64,000 nt of DNA from Pseudofrankia coriaricola. GTDB taxonomy: Bacteria > Actinomycetota > Actinomycetes > Frankiales > Frankiaceae. Each line of letters begins with the position of its first letter. Position 1 is the first letter of the stretch. The DNA lies in assembly GCF_001854805.1 (NCBI RefSeq), contig NZ_MBLO01000266.1, forward strand, positions 52,506-116,505, read 5' to 3'. A program made the position numbers and the translations under genes. Shown here piece after piece: positions 7,880 to 17,221 of the stretch. A model generated the notes under the pieces. That model worked only from the letters and a program-made list of their open reading frames with translations, ran no database searches and was not told the origin of the DNA.

Positions 7880-9496
7880 TCAGGCGTGACCTCTCCGTTC
7901 GCCACGGCGCTGGTCGAGCATCTGTGTGATCGCGCGCCGGTTGGGTTTACCGCTAGACAGGTAGGGGATCTCGTTCTGACCGAGCAGCTCGATCATGGTG
8001 GGTACCTTGTACGAGGACAGCGCCCGACGGCATGCGGTGAGCAACTCGACGAAATCGATGGTGTGCCCGTTCTCCGGGACGACGCCGGCGACGACCTCCT
8101 CGCCGTACTTCTCGTGGGGTACGCCGGCCACGAACGAGATACGGACGCCCGGCTGGCCGTTGAGGACGACCTCGACCTCGGCCGGTGCCACGTTGGCCCC
8201 CCTGGTTTTGATCATATCTTTAATTCGGGCGGAGAAGAAGTACCGATCGTGTTCCATGTAACCGAGGTCCCCGGTGGCATAGAACCCGTCGGGGGTGAAC
8301 ACCTCCTCACGTTCGCGTTTGTACAGGCCCTGCATGAGACCGTAGCCCCGGACGTGGAACTCGCCAATTTGACCGTCCGCCACCTGGGCACCGGTCTCGG
8401 GATTGACGATCCGGCACTCCATGCCGGTGACATTGCTCCACGGGCCGAACGTCTCGGTCATGCCGATTCCGGTCGCCATATGGCCCCGGCTGCTAGGGCC
8501 GCCCTGCCACGGGCGCATGGGCAACTCACGGATGGTCGGGATCACGCTGGCGACGTCGGCGTCCCCGAACAGTGACCGCATCGCCTGCGGGCTGCCCAGG
8601 ATGCTCGATGCCCGTTCACGCTCGCCGAGTTCGAGTGCGGCCGCGGCGTTCAGCCGCTCGAGCGTCAGGATCGCCGCGCCGCTGTGCAGGGCGGAAAGCA
8701 CCTCCTGCACGCCACCGATCCAGAAGAACGGCATCAGGCTGAGGACCCGCCCAGGGAATATCGCGTTCAACGCGGCGTTGGCCCGCGGAGAGGTTTTACG
8801 GACCACCGCGCCCTGGGAATGCACGACCGCCTTCGGATCGGCCGCGGTACCCGACGTGAAAACCACCACGGCGGGATCCGCCGGCGCCACCTCGTCCTCG
8901 ACCGTGCCGAGCAGCGCGTCATCGATCCCGTCTACCACCTCGCCGGCGCCATCGGCCGACACGTCGAATCGTCCCGCCCACACCCGGGAACTACCACCCA
9001 GCAACCAGACAGCCCGCAGATACGGCGCCACTGGAATCCGCAGGCGACCAGCATCCGCTGAATCAAGCCCAGGCAGCGTTTCCTCCAGGAAATCCTCATG
9101 GTCCTTTCCGAGGATCGTCGGCGCGGAGAGCAGGAGCGAAACATCACCAATACGCATCGCCGTACGCAGCTCCACCGGCCGGTAGATCGTGCTGAACGGC
9201 ATGGCCATTGCCCCGACCCGGGTGACAGCGGCGAACGCCACCACCCACTCTGGGCCCGACGGGAGATGAATCCCTACCCGACTACCCTTACCCACACCCG
9301 CGGCCAGAAGATGCTTCGCCAGTCGGCGTGACGCCCCTTCGAGCTGACGGAAAGACAATCGCCGGTCAGGTAACACCACATAGTCACCGTCACCGAACAA
9401 CGACGCCGCGCGCCGGACGATCAGCGGGATCGTCGGCCGACAGGGCTGCTCGGGTGAGGTCATTACCGCCGGCCCTTCAGGTCCGCTCTCTGCCAT
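7880..9496 (-). CDS. AMP-dependent acyl-CoA ligase (ANL superfamily)
   Basis: A 538-residue adenylating enzyme. Visible core motifs: P-loop-like VVVFTSGTAADPKAV (degenerate: the usual TTGxPKG is AADPKA), GMTETFG, YATGDLG, RIKDMIKTRGANVAPAEVE, and the C-terminal SSGKPNRR with the catalytic lysine. It should convert a carboxylic acid to its CoA thioester using ATP. The ATG at 9496 has AAAGGA nine bases upstream; an ATG at 9463 is possible. It heads a cluster with the acyl-CoA dehydrogenase remnant and gene, separated by only 2 bases, so it likely feeds them. Substrate cannot be read. Confidence 0.87.
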   Translation of the reverse strand: MAESGPEGPAVMTSPEQPCRPTIPLIVRRAASLFGDGDYVVLPDRRLSFRQLEGASRRLAKHLLAAGVGKGSRVGIHLPSGPEWVVAFAAVTRVGAMAMPFSTIYRPVELRTAMRIGDVSLLLSAPTILGKDHEDFLEETLPGLDSADAGRLRIPVAPYLRAVWLLGGSSRVWAGRFDVSADGAGEVVDGIDDALLGTVEDEVAPADPAVVVFTSGTAADPKAVVHSQGAVVRKTSPRANAALNAIFPGRVLSLMPFFWIGGVQEVLSALHSGAAILTLERLNAAAALELGERERASSILGSPQAMRSLFGDADVASVIPTIRELPMRPWQGGPSSRGHMATGIGMTETFGPWSNVTGMECRIVNPETGAQVADGQIGEFHVRGYGLMQGLYKREREEVFTPDGFYATGDLGYMEHDRYFFSARIKDMIKTRGANVAPAEVEVVLNGQPGVRISFVAGVPHEKYGEEVVAGVVPENGHTIDFVELLTACRRALSSYKVPTMIELLGQNEIPYLSSGKPNRRAITQMLDQRRGERRGHA

Positions 9497-9599
9497 TCAT
9501 CCAAGTCCTTTGTGATCTGGGCGCGCCGCCGCTGGTGCCGTCGAGCGCGTGAAGCCGGGCCCATCGATGACGTCAGGCTCACGGAGAGGCGGGGCCAGC

Positions 9600-9959
9600 C
9601 TAGCTCCGCCGCACGCCCCGCTTCTCGACCACAGCGCCGCCGGTGACCTCGAGCCGACACGCCAACCGGATCTCCCCGAGGCGACCCGCTCGTGCTCCCA
9701 GAAGAGTGCGGATCGCGTCCCCTTCTTCGCTCTCCGGTGGAGCAAGATTCTCTACGCCATCCAGTACTCTGACATGGCACACGGCGCACTGTGCCTGCCC
9801 GTAGCACACCGTGGGCCAGTCGAAACCCTCGCGCCAGGCCGCTTCGATGAGGGTCTCGCCCGGGCTGACCTCGATGGTCACTCCGAGCGGCTCAACTCGC
9901 ACGACTGGAACCGCACCGCCGACGCCACGCTGAGGATCCATCTCGGAGCCCCAGGTCAA
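9600..9959 (-). CDS. [2Fe-2S] ferredoxin
   Basis: A 119-residue ferredoxin. The cluster ligands have adrenodoxin/putidaredoxin spacing: CYGQAQCAVC (C-x5-C-x2-C, near residues 52-61) and a fourth cysteine in RLACRL near residue 99. The likely partner is the Rieske oxygenase gene upstream on the same strand, 253 bases away, to which it would pass electrons; no reductase gene is adjacent. A second ATG six codons in (9941) is an equally good start. Confidence 0.85.
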   Translation of the reverse strand: MTWGSEMDPQRGVGGAVPVVRVEPLGVTIEVSPGETLIEAAWREGFDWPTVCYGQAQCAVCHVRVLDGVENLAPPESEEGDAIRTLLGARAGRLGEIRLACRLEVTGGAVVEKRGVRRS

Positions 9960-10212
9960 TCTTTGCCGGTGGTCCGCACCGTGCCGCGTGCCGTCAGAGG
10001 CGGCAGAACGCGCCTATTCGCCAACCTGGACCTCCACGAACTGGTCATCCGCTCCGACTGGCGGCGGATCGGACGAGCGGACACGGGTGATGACGAGCCT
10101 CGACCGCCATGTGTGACGTTTCTACAAAGGATCTACACGCGTCAGGCCATCGCGGTGGAACGGTCAACGTATTAAGGAGCCTGTCCCCTGGGTGCCGCGC
10201 TGGGGCTACTGC

Positions 10213-11595
10213 TCAGCGCGCAAGGTACCTGTCGAGCTGTATGTGGCTGTTGGCGATGCCGTCCTCCCACTTCCGCGCCAGACGGGTGGACTTGAGTCCA
10301 GGCATGTGCAGTCCGCGCTGCTGACGCTCGATATTGCCAAAGTCCTGCCGCGCGATTAGCGGCCATGCCTCGTCGTCGAACTCGAACACGCCGTCGAACT
10401 TCGGTTTGCCCGGATCGTGGCCCTCCGGCTGCAGCGTCAGGGACCACATCTCGAAGTAGCAGTACTCGGGATCGTCCCGGTCTGGCCGTGACCGATAGGT
10501 GATCGCGTTGCCAAAGAGAGGATGGATCTTGAAGCTCGGGAAGATAAACCACTGGCTACTCCAAAGGCCGAGCACAGCCGGGTCCGGATCGGGAAGCTTG
10601 ATTCCAGCTCCGGCATTCCAGGCGTACATCGACTTCACGAAATTCTTCGAGAACTGCTCCGGCGGGCAGGTACGAAGAGACTCTGCGACGTGGAGATCCT
10701 TCGCCAGAACGCTGGTCTGCAGCTGCTCGTGGACCATGCGAAGGTAGGAGATAGTCTGCTCGGGGTCGGCCGTGCCGCCGAGGCCGAGACTGCTCTTTAC
10801 CGTTCCCTGCGCCGCGCTGTTCGGATCCTTCTCCAGGCTGGCGTGCCCGTTCTCATAGGAGTGCTGAAGATCGTGCGGGTTGCGGAAGTCGTCGCCAGCA
10901 CCCAGTGTCAGCTGCGTGTGAGTGCCCCTGACGTGCCAGCCCTCCATGAACGCTTCCAGCGCCAGTTTCCAGTTGGCTTTCAGGCGCACTGCCTTCCACC
11001 AGTCGACGCGCATGTCGGCGATCAGGAGCGGGTCCAAGAAGTCCGGCACCGGATGAAGAGCCTCCAGCAGTGGTGGCGCGTTGAGGTCCATGTTGATGAA
11101 CACGCACCCCGCCCAGGTCCCGACCCGGCACTCGACCAGTCGCAGGTCGTCGGGCCTCATAACCCGATCCTCAAAACCCTCCGAGCCGTACATCGGCAGC
11201 GACGGGGAGCCATCCAGGTTCCAGCGCCAGGCATGGAACGGGCAAACGATCTGAGCGCCCCGGAAGCTCCCGCAGCCCTGGGCCAACTGGGTACCCCGAT
11301 GCCGGCAGGCGTTCTGGTAGGCCTTGATCTCTGTCGGGCTCGATCGGACTACAATCACGGAGTAGCTCGCGACCCAGTACTCGACGTAGTCGCCGACGTT
11401 GGGAATCTCCTCCAGTCGGCAGGCCATCTGCCAGACGTGAGGCCACAGCTTCTCGTTCTCCAGCTCGAAGAACGTTCGGTTGAAATACCGCTGAGGTGGG
11501 ATGTACGACCGGTCGGTGATCGCGAAGGGGGCCGCCGAGGTATTGGCCTCCGCCGAGCTGTCGCCGTACGTCACCGGGGGGATCACTTCTGTCAC
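10213..11595 (-). CDS. Rieske non-heme iron ring-hydroxylating oxygenase, large subunit
   Basis: A 460-residue oxygenase. The Rieske [2Fe-2S] site is CRHRGTQLAQG with CPFHAWRW (CxH...CxxH, near residues 92-115), and the mononuclear iron histidines are in EGWHVRGTHTQ near residue 220. Start is a GTG with GGAGG five bases upstream. No small subunit follows, so it probably belongs to the alpha-only (demethylase/KshA/carnitine-like) group. The ferredoxin downstream would donate electrons. Transcription probably starts from copy 1 of the 33-bp operator-promoter element about 110 bases upstream. Confidence 0.9.
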   Translation of the reverse strand: MTEVIPPVTYGDSSAEANTSAAPFAITDRSYIPPQRYFNRTFFELENEKLWPHVWQMACRLEEIPNVGDYVEYWVASYSVIVVRSSPTEIKAYQNACRHRGTQLAQGCGSFRGAQIVCPFHAWRWNLDGSPSLPMYGSEGFEDRVMRPDDLRLVECRVGTWAGCVFINMDLNAPPLLEALHPVPDFLDPLLIADMRVDWWKAVRLKANWKLALEAFMEGWHVRGTHTQLTLGAGDDFRNPHDLQHSYENGHASLEKDPNSAAQGTVKSSLGLGGTADPEQTISYLRMVHEQLQTSVLAKDLHVAESLRTCPPEQFSKNFVKSMYAWNAGAGIKLPDPDPAVLGLWSSQWFIFPSFKIHPLFGNAITYRSRPDRDDPEYCYFEMWSLTLQPEGHDPGKPKFDGVFEFDDEAWPLIARQDFGNIERQQRGLHMPGLKSTRLARKWEDGIANSHIQLDRYLAR

Positions 11596-11699
11596 TGTGA
11601 CCTCCGTGGTTCGATCTGGTCGACCTCGACCAGATCTTCTCGGGCCGACCCGGCAAAGTCCCTCTTTACAGGATCAAATCGTGTATCTACGATGCCGGC

Positions 11700-12740
11700 A
11701 TGTCAAGATGCGATATCGAACAACTTCGTATCACTACGAGCGTTGAAGCCGACACCGCGCAGTTACTCCCAGATTCGCGCGTTATCAAGGCGGAGTCTGT
11801 CGCGTGTGACGATAACCGGATAATCGGCTCTGGACGCACATTCAGTACAACACTGCGACCCGAGACGGTCGTTCGGGAACTACTCGAAGCGGACTTAAAC
11901 AGCTCCCAGGGCGTCGTTAATCTTCTTGCCACCGTGGGCCTGGATCTGGCCCAGCCGCTTGACCTGGCCGGCCTGGGGTTCATTGATGAGATCGGCGTTC
12001 CCGAGGGGCCATTCCCAGCCGCCCCATTTATGTTCGAGGGCTGTTACATGAATCCAAGGATGCTCATCGCCGTCGCAAGTCACGGCCCAGGCACGCGGAA
12101 GCTCGAAGGAACGATTCGTAGTGTCGATGACGCCTACGAGTTCGACGGCACGGTCTCCTGTGGACACTGGCGAATGGTCGCCCAGCGTCTCCGGTTGGTC
12201 AGAGCGGCGGTCAAGCATTATGTGGCGTTCCGGGAGGGCGCCGACCTGATCGCCTCCTGGCGGTCGGAGGGTTTCGACATACAGGTCGAACATGACTTCC
12301 TGGACGTGGCCACAGCTCAGCAGCCACCCGATCTCACCAAGCTCGTCGCAAGCGCCGAGGCGGATGCGTGGCGCGTCTTCGTCGCGGTCCACGCCCAGCT
12401 GCTTCGCGACCACCTTCCAAACCTCACGGTCTGGCTGGCGCACCGAGGCGCGTCGGTCAGGATCGCTGCCCTCCCAAGCAGCCTCGGCGCCGCGCTCATG
12501 GTGCAGCTGCACAACCTGGTCGTGGACGGTCTAGAGATCCGTCGGTGCGTCAACGAGACCTGCGGCCGCCCATTCACCCGGCAACGGGGACGCGCCCTGA
12601 AAGGTCAGTATCGAACGTCTGGCGTGACCTACTGTGATGCCGCGTGCGCCAAGGCCCAAATGCAACGTGAATATCGGCGGCGTAACCGGCAGCGGTCAGC
12701 CGCCCAAGCGTCGACCGGAAACCCCCCTCCCGGGGCGTAG
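11700..12740 (+). CDS. Hypothetical protein with C-terminal CGNR-like zinc finger
   Basis: A 346-residue protein of unknown function. Near the C-terminus (about residues 280-325) it has a four-cysteine finger, RRCVNETCGRPF followed by TYCDAACAKAQ and a basic tail REYRRRNR. This recalls the CGNR finger of putative actinobacterial stress regulators, although the CGNR tetrad itself is CDAAC here. The rest has no motif I recognise. The only possible start is the ATG at 11700, with a very short leader, and its first 12 codons coincide with copy 1 of the 33-bp element. A DNA-binding regulator is plausible, not shown. Confidence 0.7.
   Translation: MSRCDIEQLRITTSVEADTAQLLPDSRVIKAESVACDDNRIIGSGRTFSTTLRPETVVRELLEADLNSSQGVVNLLATVGLDLAQPLDLAGLGFIDEIGVPEGPFPAAPFMFEGCYMNPRMLIAVASHGPGTRKLEGTIRSVDDAYEFDGTVSCGHWRMVAQRLRLVRAAVKHYVAFREGADLIASWRSEGFDIQVEHDFLDVATAQQPPDLTKLVASAEADAWRVFVAVHAQLLRDHLPNLTVWLAHRGASVRIAALPSSLGAALMVQLHNLVVDGLEIRRCVNETCGRPFTRQRGRALKGQYRTSGVTYCDAACAKAQMQREYRRRNRQRSAAQASTGNPPPGA
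11702..11734 (-). promoter_or_regulatory. 33-bp operator-promoter element, copy 1
   Basis: Read leftward it is GTGATACGAA, TTGTT and a half-matching right arm, ending in TTGAC. With the next base it makes a TTGACA -35 box, and ACGATT lies 18 bases downstream as a -10 (11682-11677). It points at the Rieske oxygenase gene. It also overlaps the start codon of the rightward zinc-finger gene, so a protein bound here could control both. Confidence 0.65.
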
Positions 12741-13034
12741 CTGGTTGAGGAAACCAAAAGTACGCTGTCCGCCCGGCCTGAACAGTGGTCTGATCGAGTA
12801 TGCACGGCGACAACCAGCGCCGACCGTCCCGCCGGGGCGCTCGCTCCGCCCGCCTTGACCGAGCGGCCACGTCCGGGCAAGGGTGCGGGCTCGAGGGGCG
12901 GGTTCCCGGCGCGGACCGCCCAGACACGCGCGATCGGCGAGCGTCCTCGCTCCCTGCCTGACCGATCTCGAAACGTTGACCACGACCTGCTGTCGTGGGT
13001 GCGGGCAGACCCGAGCCTGGTAAGGCCGCCCCTG

Positions 13035-13397
13035 TCAGGCGCTGACGGCGGTGAACTCGAGGTGAAGTGCCATCAGCCCTTGGAAGAGGCTGCTTGGACC
13101 GTACTCATAGCGGCGGGCGTCTGCCGGACCGTGGGTCTCAGAGATCGTGTTGGCGCTCGTGCGGTCAAGGATGCGCCCGAGCGCGACCCAGGCCTCGGCC
13201 CTGGCCAGCGGCTGACCCAGGCAGCTGTGTATGCCCCTCGCGAACGCGATCTGCTCGTGGGCGTTCGTTCTGCCGAGGCGAACCTCGTCCGGCTGCTCGA
13301 AGCGGTGCGGACAACGGTTGACGGCGCCAATCATGATCATTACGGTTGTTCTGGCCGGAATGGTCACGCCGCCGAGGATCGTTGTCCATCGGGTCAT
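13035..13397 (-). pseudogene. Cytochrome P450 C-terminal remnant
   Basis: The frame covers only the last 120 residues of a P450: LGGVTIPARTTVMIM, then the heme-thiolate loop FARGIHSCLGQPLARAE with the cysteine ligand, and the final strand. The I-helix and ExxR motif are gone; residues upstream do not match a P450. Normal length is about 400 residues. It sits downstream of copy 2 of the 33-bp element on the same strand, about 220 bases away, so the intact gene may once have been driven by that promoter. Confidence 0.75.
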
Positions 13398-13620
13398 CTG
13401 GAAGTGATCCTTCTGCCGGCATCGCCACCACCGTGGTCACTGGAACAGGCAACCAGGGTCAGCAAGGTCGCAAGAAATCCCGCCAGAAGAACGTGGCGTC
13501 CACGGTGTCTCAAAGGTTTGGCACATAGACTTTCCGCCATGCTGTCCGCCTGTGCGGGTGACGCCTCTGTTGTTGAGGAAGCCCTAGGGTTAGTGATGAT
13601 GACAGGTGAAGTTCCATGAG

Positions 13621-13653
13621 GTCAAGAGTCGGACACCAACAGCTTCGTACCAC
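13621..13653 (-). promoter_or_regulatory. 33-bp operator-promoter element, copy 2
   Basis: Read leftward it runs GTGGTACGAAGCTGTT, then a degenerate right arm, then CTCTTGAC. It points toward the P450 remnant. The possible -10 (CATCAT, 18 bases on) is weak. Together with copy 3 it forms an outward-facing pair separated by 345 bases without genes. Confidence 0.55.
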
Positions 13654-14584
13654 TGTTGGTCTGAGCGGACCGGCCTTGAACCGAAAGCCCGCCGCCGCGG
13701 GTATATATGGGTAACCGAACCACAAGAAGGCCTGCGCCGCCGGGTATCGGTGAGTAGACGGATCGACCGCAGGGTATCCGTACTCGCATCGAGGCGCGGT
13801 GGCATATCCGTCCGGGCGGTGACTCGGCGGCGGAGGCCGCGCGGCCGGGACCAGAGTCGTCGGCCGGTTCGTTGTCGGTCGCCAGCAGTCGGCGTGGCGA
13901 TGGCTCCCGTGGTGTTGTCGGTCCGCGGAGCCGACCGGTGGGGCGTGGTACGTCAGCCACCCCAACGACACGGACAACTCCTGTTCGGCGCTAACCCCGT
14001 GATACGAAGCTGTTCGGTATCGAATGTTGACACGCGATTCAGCTCGGATGCACGATCGACCCAAACCACAGCGCATCCGGAAGATCGACGGCCGCCGGCA
14101 GCGCTCTTAGCTGAGAGGCTTTCAAGCCGTGGTCGTCGCCTCAATGCTCGGGCTGGCTGTAGCTACCTCCGCTCAATCCACTGGTGTCGCGACAGGAAAT
14201 GGTTGCTGCTTTGACGCTCTGGCATAATTGCTGATCCTCGGCTTGGTCCGGGCCGCGTGCCGCTTCGACACGGTGCCGGACCGCAATTTCTGCTGGCTCA
14301 CTGACCTGGGGCGCGGCCATTCTCGACAGCGATCCCGGCGGCCTGTCAGCGGCGGAGAATCCGGGGGCCGTCGACGGCATTCGTACCCAGGCGAAACGGC
14401 TCGGGTCCGCGTGGCGGCGAACCCGGTGCGCGGTTCCCGATAGCCACCGTCGAGAGGACGGACGCCGCCTCAGGCGCGCGGCGACGACGGCGGTGACGCG
14501 GGCGGGTGCCGGCCTCGCCGGCGGGCAGGTGTCCCCAATGTCATGTCATCTGTTTTGTTGCCCGCTGTGTGAGGAGTCGATCCC
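13654..14584. other. Gene-poor stretch carrying copy 3 of the 33-bp element
   Basis: Apart from the element at 13999-14031 I find no supported gene here. Open frames exist on both strands but lack domains, ribosome sites and consistent codon bias. The 550 bases after copy 3 lead into the frameshifted SDR gene and are unusually long for a 5' leader, so a gene may have been lost between promoter and SDR. Confidence 0.5.
13999..14031 (+). promoter_or_regulatory. 33-bp operator-promoter element, copy 3
   Basis: Contains GTGATACGAAGCTGTT, right arm ATCGAAT and TTGACA (14027-14032), with CACGAT 18 bases downstream as a -10 candidate (14051-14056). It faces the frameshifted SDR gene. Confidence 0.65.
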
Positions 14585-15347
14585 GTGTCCAAGTCACCTG
14601 CCAGAGTTGCGATCGTCACAGGTGCTGCCCGCGGCATCGGCGCGGCCACCGCGAAGCGCCTTGCCGCGGACGGTCTCGAGGTAGCCGTGCTTGACCTGGA
14701 GACGGCGGCGACCAAGAGCACCGTGGCGGCGGTCGAAGCGGCCGGTGGGCGGGCGCTGTCCGTCGGTGCGGACGTGACCAACGCCGAACTGGCCCAGGCC
14801 GCGGTTGAGCGGGTCGCGGCCGAGCTCGGCCCGCCGACAGTGCTCGTCAACAATGCCGGGATCACCCGCGACAACCTGCTGTTCAAGATGACCGAGAGCG
14901 ACTGGGACGCCGTGCTGGGAGTCCACCTGCGGGGGGCGTTCCTGATGGCGCGCGCGACCCAGCAGTACATGGTCGAGGCAGGCTGGGGGGAGGATCGTCA
15001 ACCTTTCGAGCACCTCGGCGCAGGGTAATCGCGGTCAGGCGAACTACTCCGCCGCGAAGGCAGGGCTGCAGGGATTCACCAAGACCCTGGCGGTCGAGCT
15101 CGGCAAGTTCGGCATCACGTCCAACTGCGTAGCACCCGGCTTCATTGCCACCGGCATGACGAAAGCGACCGCCGCCCGGCTCGGTCAGGACTGGGAAACG
15201 TACATCGTCGCCCGTGCCGCCGGGATTCCAGTGGGCCGGGTCGGCCAGGTCGAGGACATCGCGAACGCCGTGTCCTTCTTTGTGGGCGAGGCAGCCGGCT
15301 TCGTGTCCGGCCAGGTGATCTACGTAGCCGGCGGTCCCAAAGACTGA
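14585..15347 (+). pseudogene. FabG-like short-chain dehydrogenase with a single frameshift
   Basis: The first frame gives a good SDR N-terminus (VAIVTGAARGIGAATAKRL, cofactor glycine motif; VLVNNAGITRD near residue 90). After AGW it shifts at a run of six G (14985-14990). Removing one G restores RIVNLSSTSAQG, the active-site YSAAK and the end VSGQVIYVAGGPKD at 15347. So the gene is complete but one base too long. Either the base is a sequencing error in a homopolymer, or the gene is inactive or phase-variable. Intact length would be 253 residues. It would act as an NAD(P)-dependent 3-ketoacyl or alcohol dehydrogenase. Confidence 0.8.
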
Positions 15348-15567
15348 TCGGGCAGGTCAGCCGACCACGCGCCGCGCCGCGCTCTGGATGGCGTCCAGCG
15401 CCCCCGCGGTCCGGTCGCGGTCGCGCCGGTGGTCGTCAGTGGCCACAGTCCGTCGATTCACGTTCGCGCGAGCCTCGCCTTGTCAGCGCCCCCGCGAGAC
15501 TGGCCGACCAGCCCCATGCAAACGGCAGGATCGATAGGCCGGACACCCCGGCCGGAGGGGTGACCTA

Positions 15568-16707
15568 ATGCGACGAATTGTGTACGGAGCTGAGCATGAG
15601 GCGTTCCGGATGGCAGTCCGCGCCTTTCTTGAGAAGGAGGTCGGCGCGCACTACTCCGAGTGGGAGGAAGCCGGCCGGCCGCCGCGCGACTTCTATTACC
15701 GGGCCGGCGAGATCGGCATTCTCGGGCTCGGCATACCGGAGTGCTACGGCGGCGGCGGCGCGGAATTCCTGTTCAACGCGGTTGTCACCGAGGAGGCGGC
15801 GAGGGCCGGTTATGCACTCGGCCCGCTGCGAATACACGCGGACATCTGTGTGCCGTATTTCGTACACCATGCTGCCGAGGAGCAGAAGGCACGGTGGCTG
15901 CCCAAGCTCGCCAGCGGCGAGTTGGTCGCGGCGCTGGCGCTGACCGAACCCGGCGCTGGTTCGGACCTGGCCGGCGTCGTCACCACCGCCCGTCGCGACG
16001 GCGACCGCTACGTCGTGAACGGCTCGAAGACGTTCATCACCGGCGGCCTGAACGCCGACCTGTTCGTCACCGCGGTCAAGACCGATCCAACCAAGCGGCA
16101 TGCCGGACTGTCGCTGCTGGTCATTCCAGCGGAATCGGCCGGCGTCACCCGGGGCGCGCCGCTGCGAAAGCTTGGGTTGCACGGCCAGGATACTGCCGAG
16201 ATCTTCTTCAACGACGTGATCGTGCCGGCGTCCGACCTGCTCGGCGGGGAGGGAGACGGCTTCACCTACCTGACCTCGAACCTCCCGCAGGAGCGGCTGT
16301 CGATCGCCATCAACTCGCAGAGCGCCGCGGCGTCGGTACTCGATCAGACGGTTGCGTATGTCAGCGGCCGGACCGCCTTCGGGAAGACTCTCAGCGCCTT
16401 CCAGAACACAAGGTTCGTGCTGGCCGGGTGCGCCACCGAAGTCGAGGCCGGACAGGTGCTGCTGGACCGGGCGCTGGCCGCGCACGCGGCCGGCGAGCTG
16501 ACGCCGGTCGACGCGGCAAAGGTCAAGCTCTTCTGCACCGAGATGCAGGGCCGAGTGGTCGACGCCTGCCAGCAGCTGTTCGGCGGGTATGGCTACATGA
16601 GCGAGTACCCGGTCGCGCGAGCCTGGGCAGACGCCCGGGTCGGCCGGATCTACGGCGGCTCCAGCGAGATCATGAAAACGATCATTGCGAAGTCCCTCGG
16701 CCTGTGA
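15568..16707 (+). CDS. Acyl-CoA dehydrogenase
   Basis: A 379-residue enzyme with GGAGGGG seven bases before the ATG. Motifs: LTEPGAGSDLAG (residue about 128), RTAFGKTLSAFQNTRF (substrate/FAD helix), QLFGGYGYMSEYPVARAWAD and RIYGGSSEIMK at the C-terminus. In this subtype the residue after the RIY tract is Gly rather than the MCAD-type catalytic Glu; the base then comes from another helix, as in isovaleryl-CoA and long-chain dehydrogenases. It stands alone, 220 bases after the SDR, and may act on branched or medium acyl-CoA. Confidence 0.88.
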   Translation: MRRIVYGAEHEAFRMAVRAFLEKEVGAHYSEWEEAGRPPRDFYYRAGEIGILGLGIPECYGGGGAEFLFNAVVTEEAARAGYALGPLRIHADICVPYFVHHAAEEQKARWLPKLASGELVAALALTEPGAGSDLAGVVTTARRDGDRYVVNGSKTFITGGLNADLFVTAVKTDPTKRHAGLSLLVIPAESAGVTRGAPLRKLGLHGQDTAEIFFNDVIVPASDLLGGEGDGFTYLTSNLPQERLSIAINSQSAAASVLDQTVAYVSGRTAFGKTLSAFQNTRFVLAGCATEVEAGQVLLDRALAAHAAGELTPVDAAKVKLFCTEMQGRVVDACQQLFGGYGYMSEYPVARAWADARVGRIYGGSSEIMKTIIAKSLGL

Positions 16708-16890
16708 GGTGGGTGCCTGCACGCGGTGCCCGCGGCGTGGCCGGGACGTCGCTGGTGCGGGCGAGGTCGTACGGGCGTCCGTCTCCGTTGCGAGACTGCC
16801 GGGCACCCTCGTCAAGGCTCGTCACCTGCCGTTTCATAGCGGTTGTTGACAGTGATCCGGAAGTCGGGCGAGCACGCCTTTGGGTTCGCC

Positions 16891-16923
16891 GTGATACGAA
16901 ACTGTTGGACTTCGGATCTTGAC
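16891..16923 (+). promoter_or_regulatory. 33-bp operator-promoter element, copy 4 (best match)
   Basis: This copy shows the dyad most clearly: ATACGAA, ten bases, TTCGGAT, then CTTGAC. GAGCAT lies 17 bases further as a -10 candidate. It is upstream of the amidohydrolase pair that starts at 17222. The rest of the stretch 16708-17221 shows no gene. Confidence 0.7.
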
Positions 16924-17221
16924 GGGGCGGCGGGATCGATGGAGCATCGAGCCTGCCAGCAGGTGCCCGGAACGGTCGCGTGCTGATTCTTCCGCTGGGA
17001 TCCCTTCGTGAACGTGTCCCAGGCCGAGGCAAAGGCCGACGCCCTGCGCGCGAAGGCCCAGGATGTCGACGTGACGATCTGGTCCCGTGCGGAGCGCGCA
17101 ACGCTCAACACCAAGCGCCTGGCGGACCTTGAGGCAGCCAGGACCCACTGGAGGTGCTCGTTGCGACCGCGGCGACGGAGTATCTGACACAGCCACGAAC
17201 GTGGTGAGCAGGAGGGGCGAC

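Noticed and set aside
13606..14214. A 202-codon frame spanning the region between copies 2 and 3 of the 33-bp element
   Set aside because: Low-complexity arginine-rich translation without domain or ribosome site; it includes the element itself.
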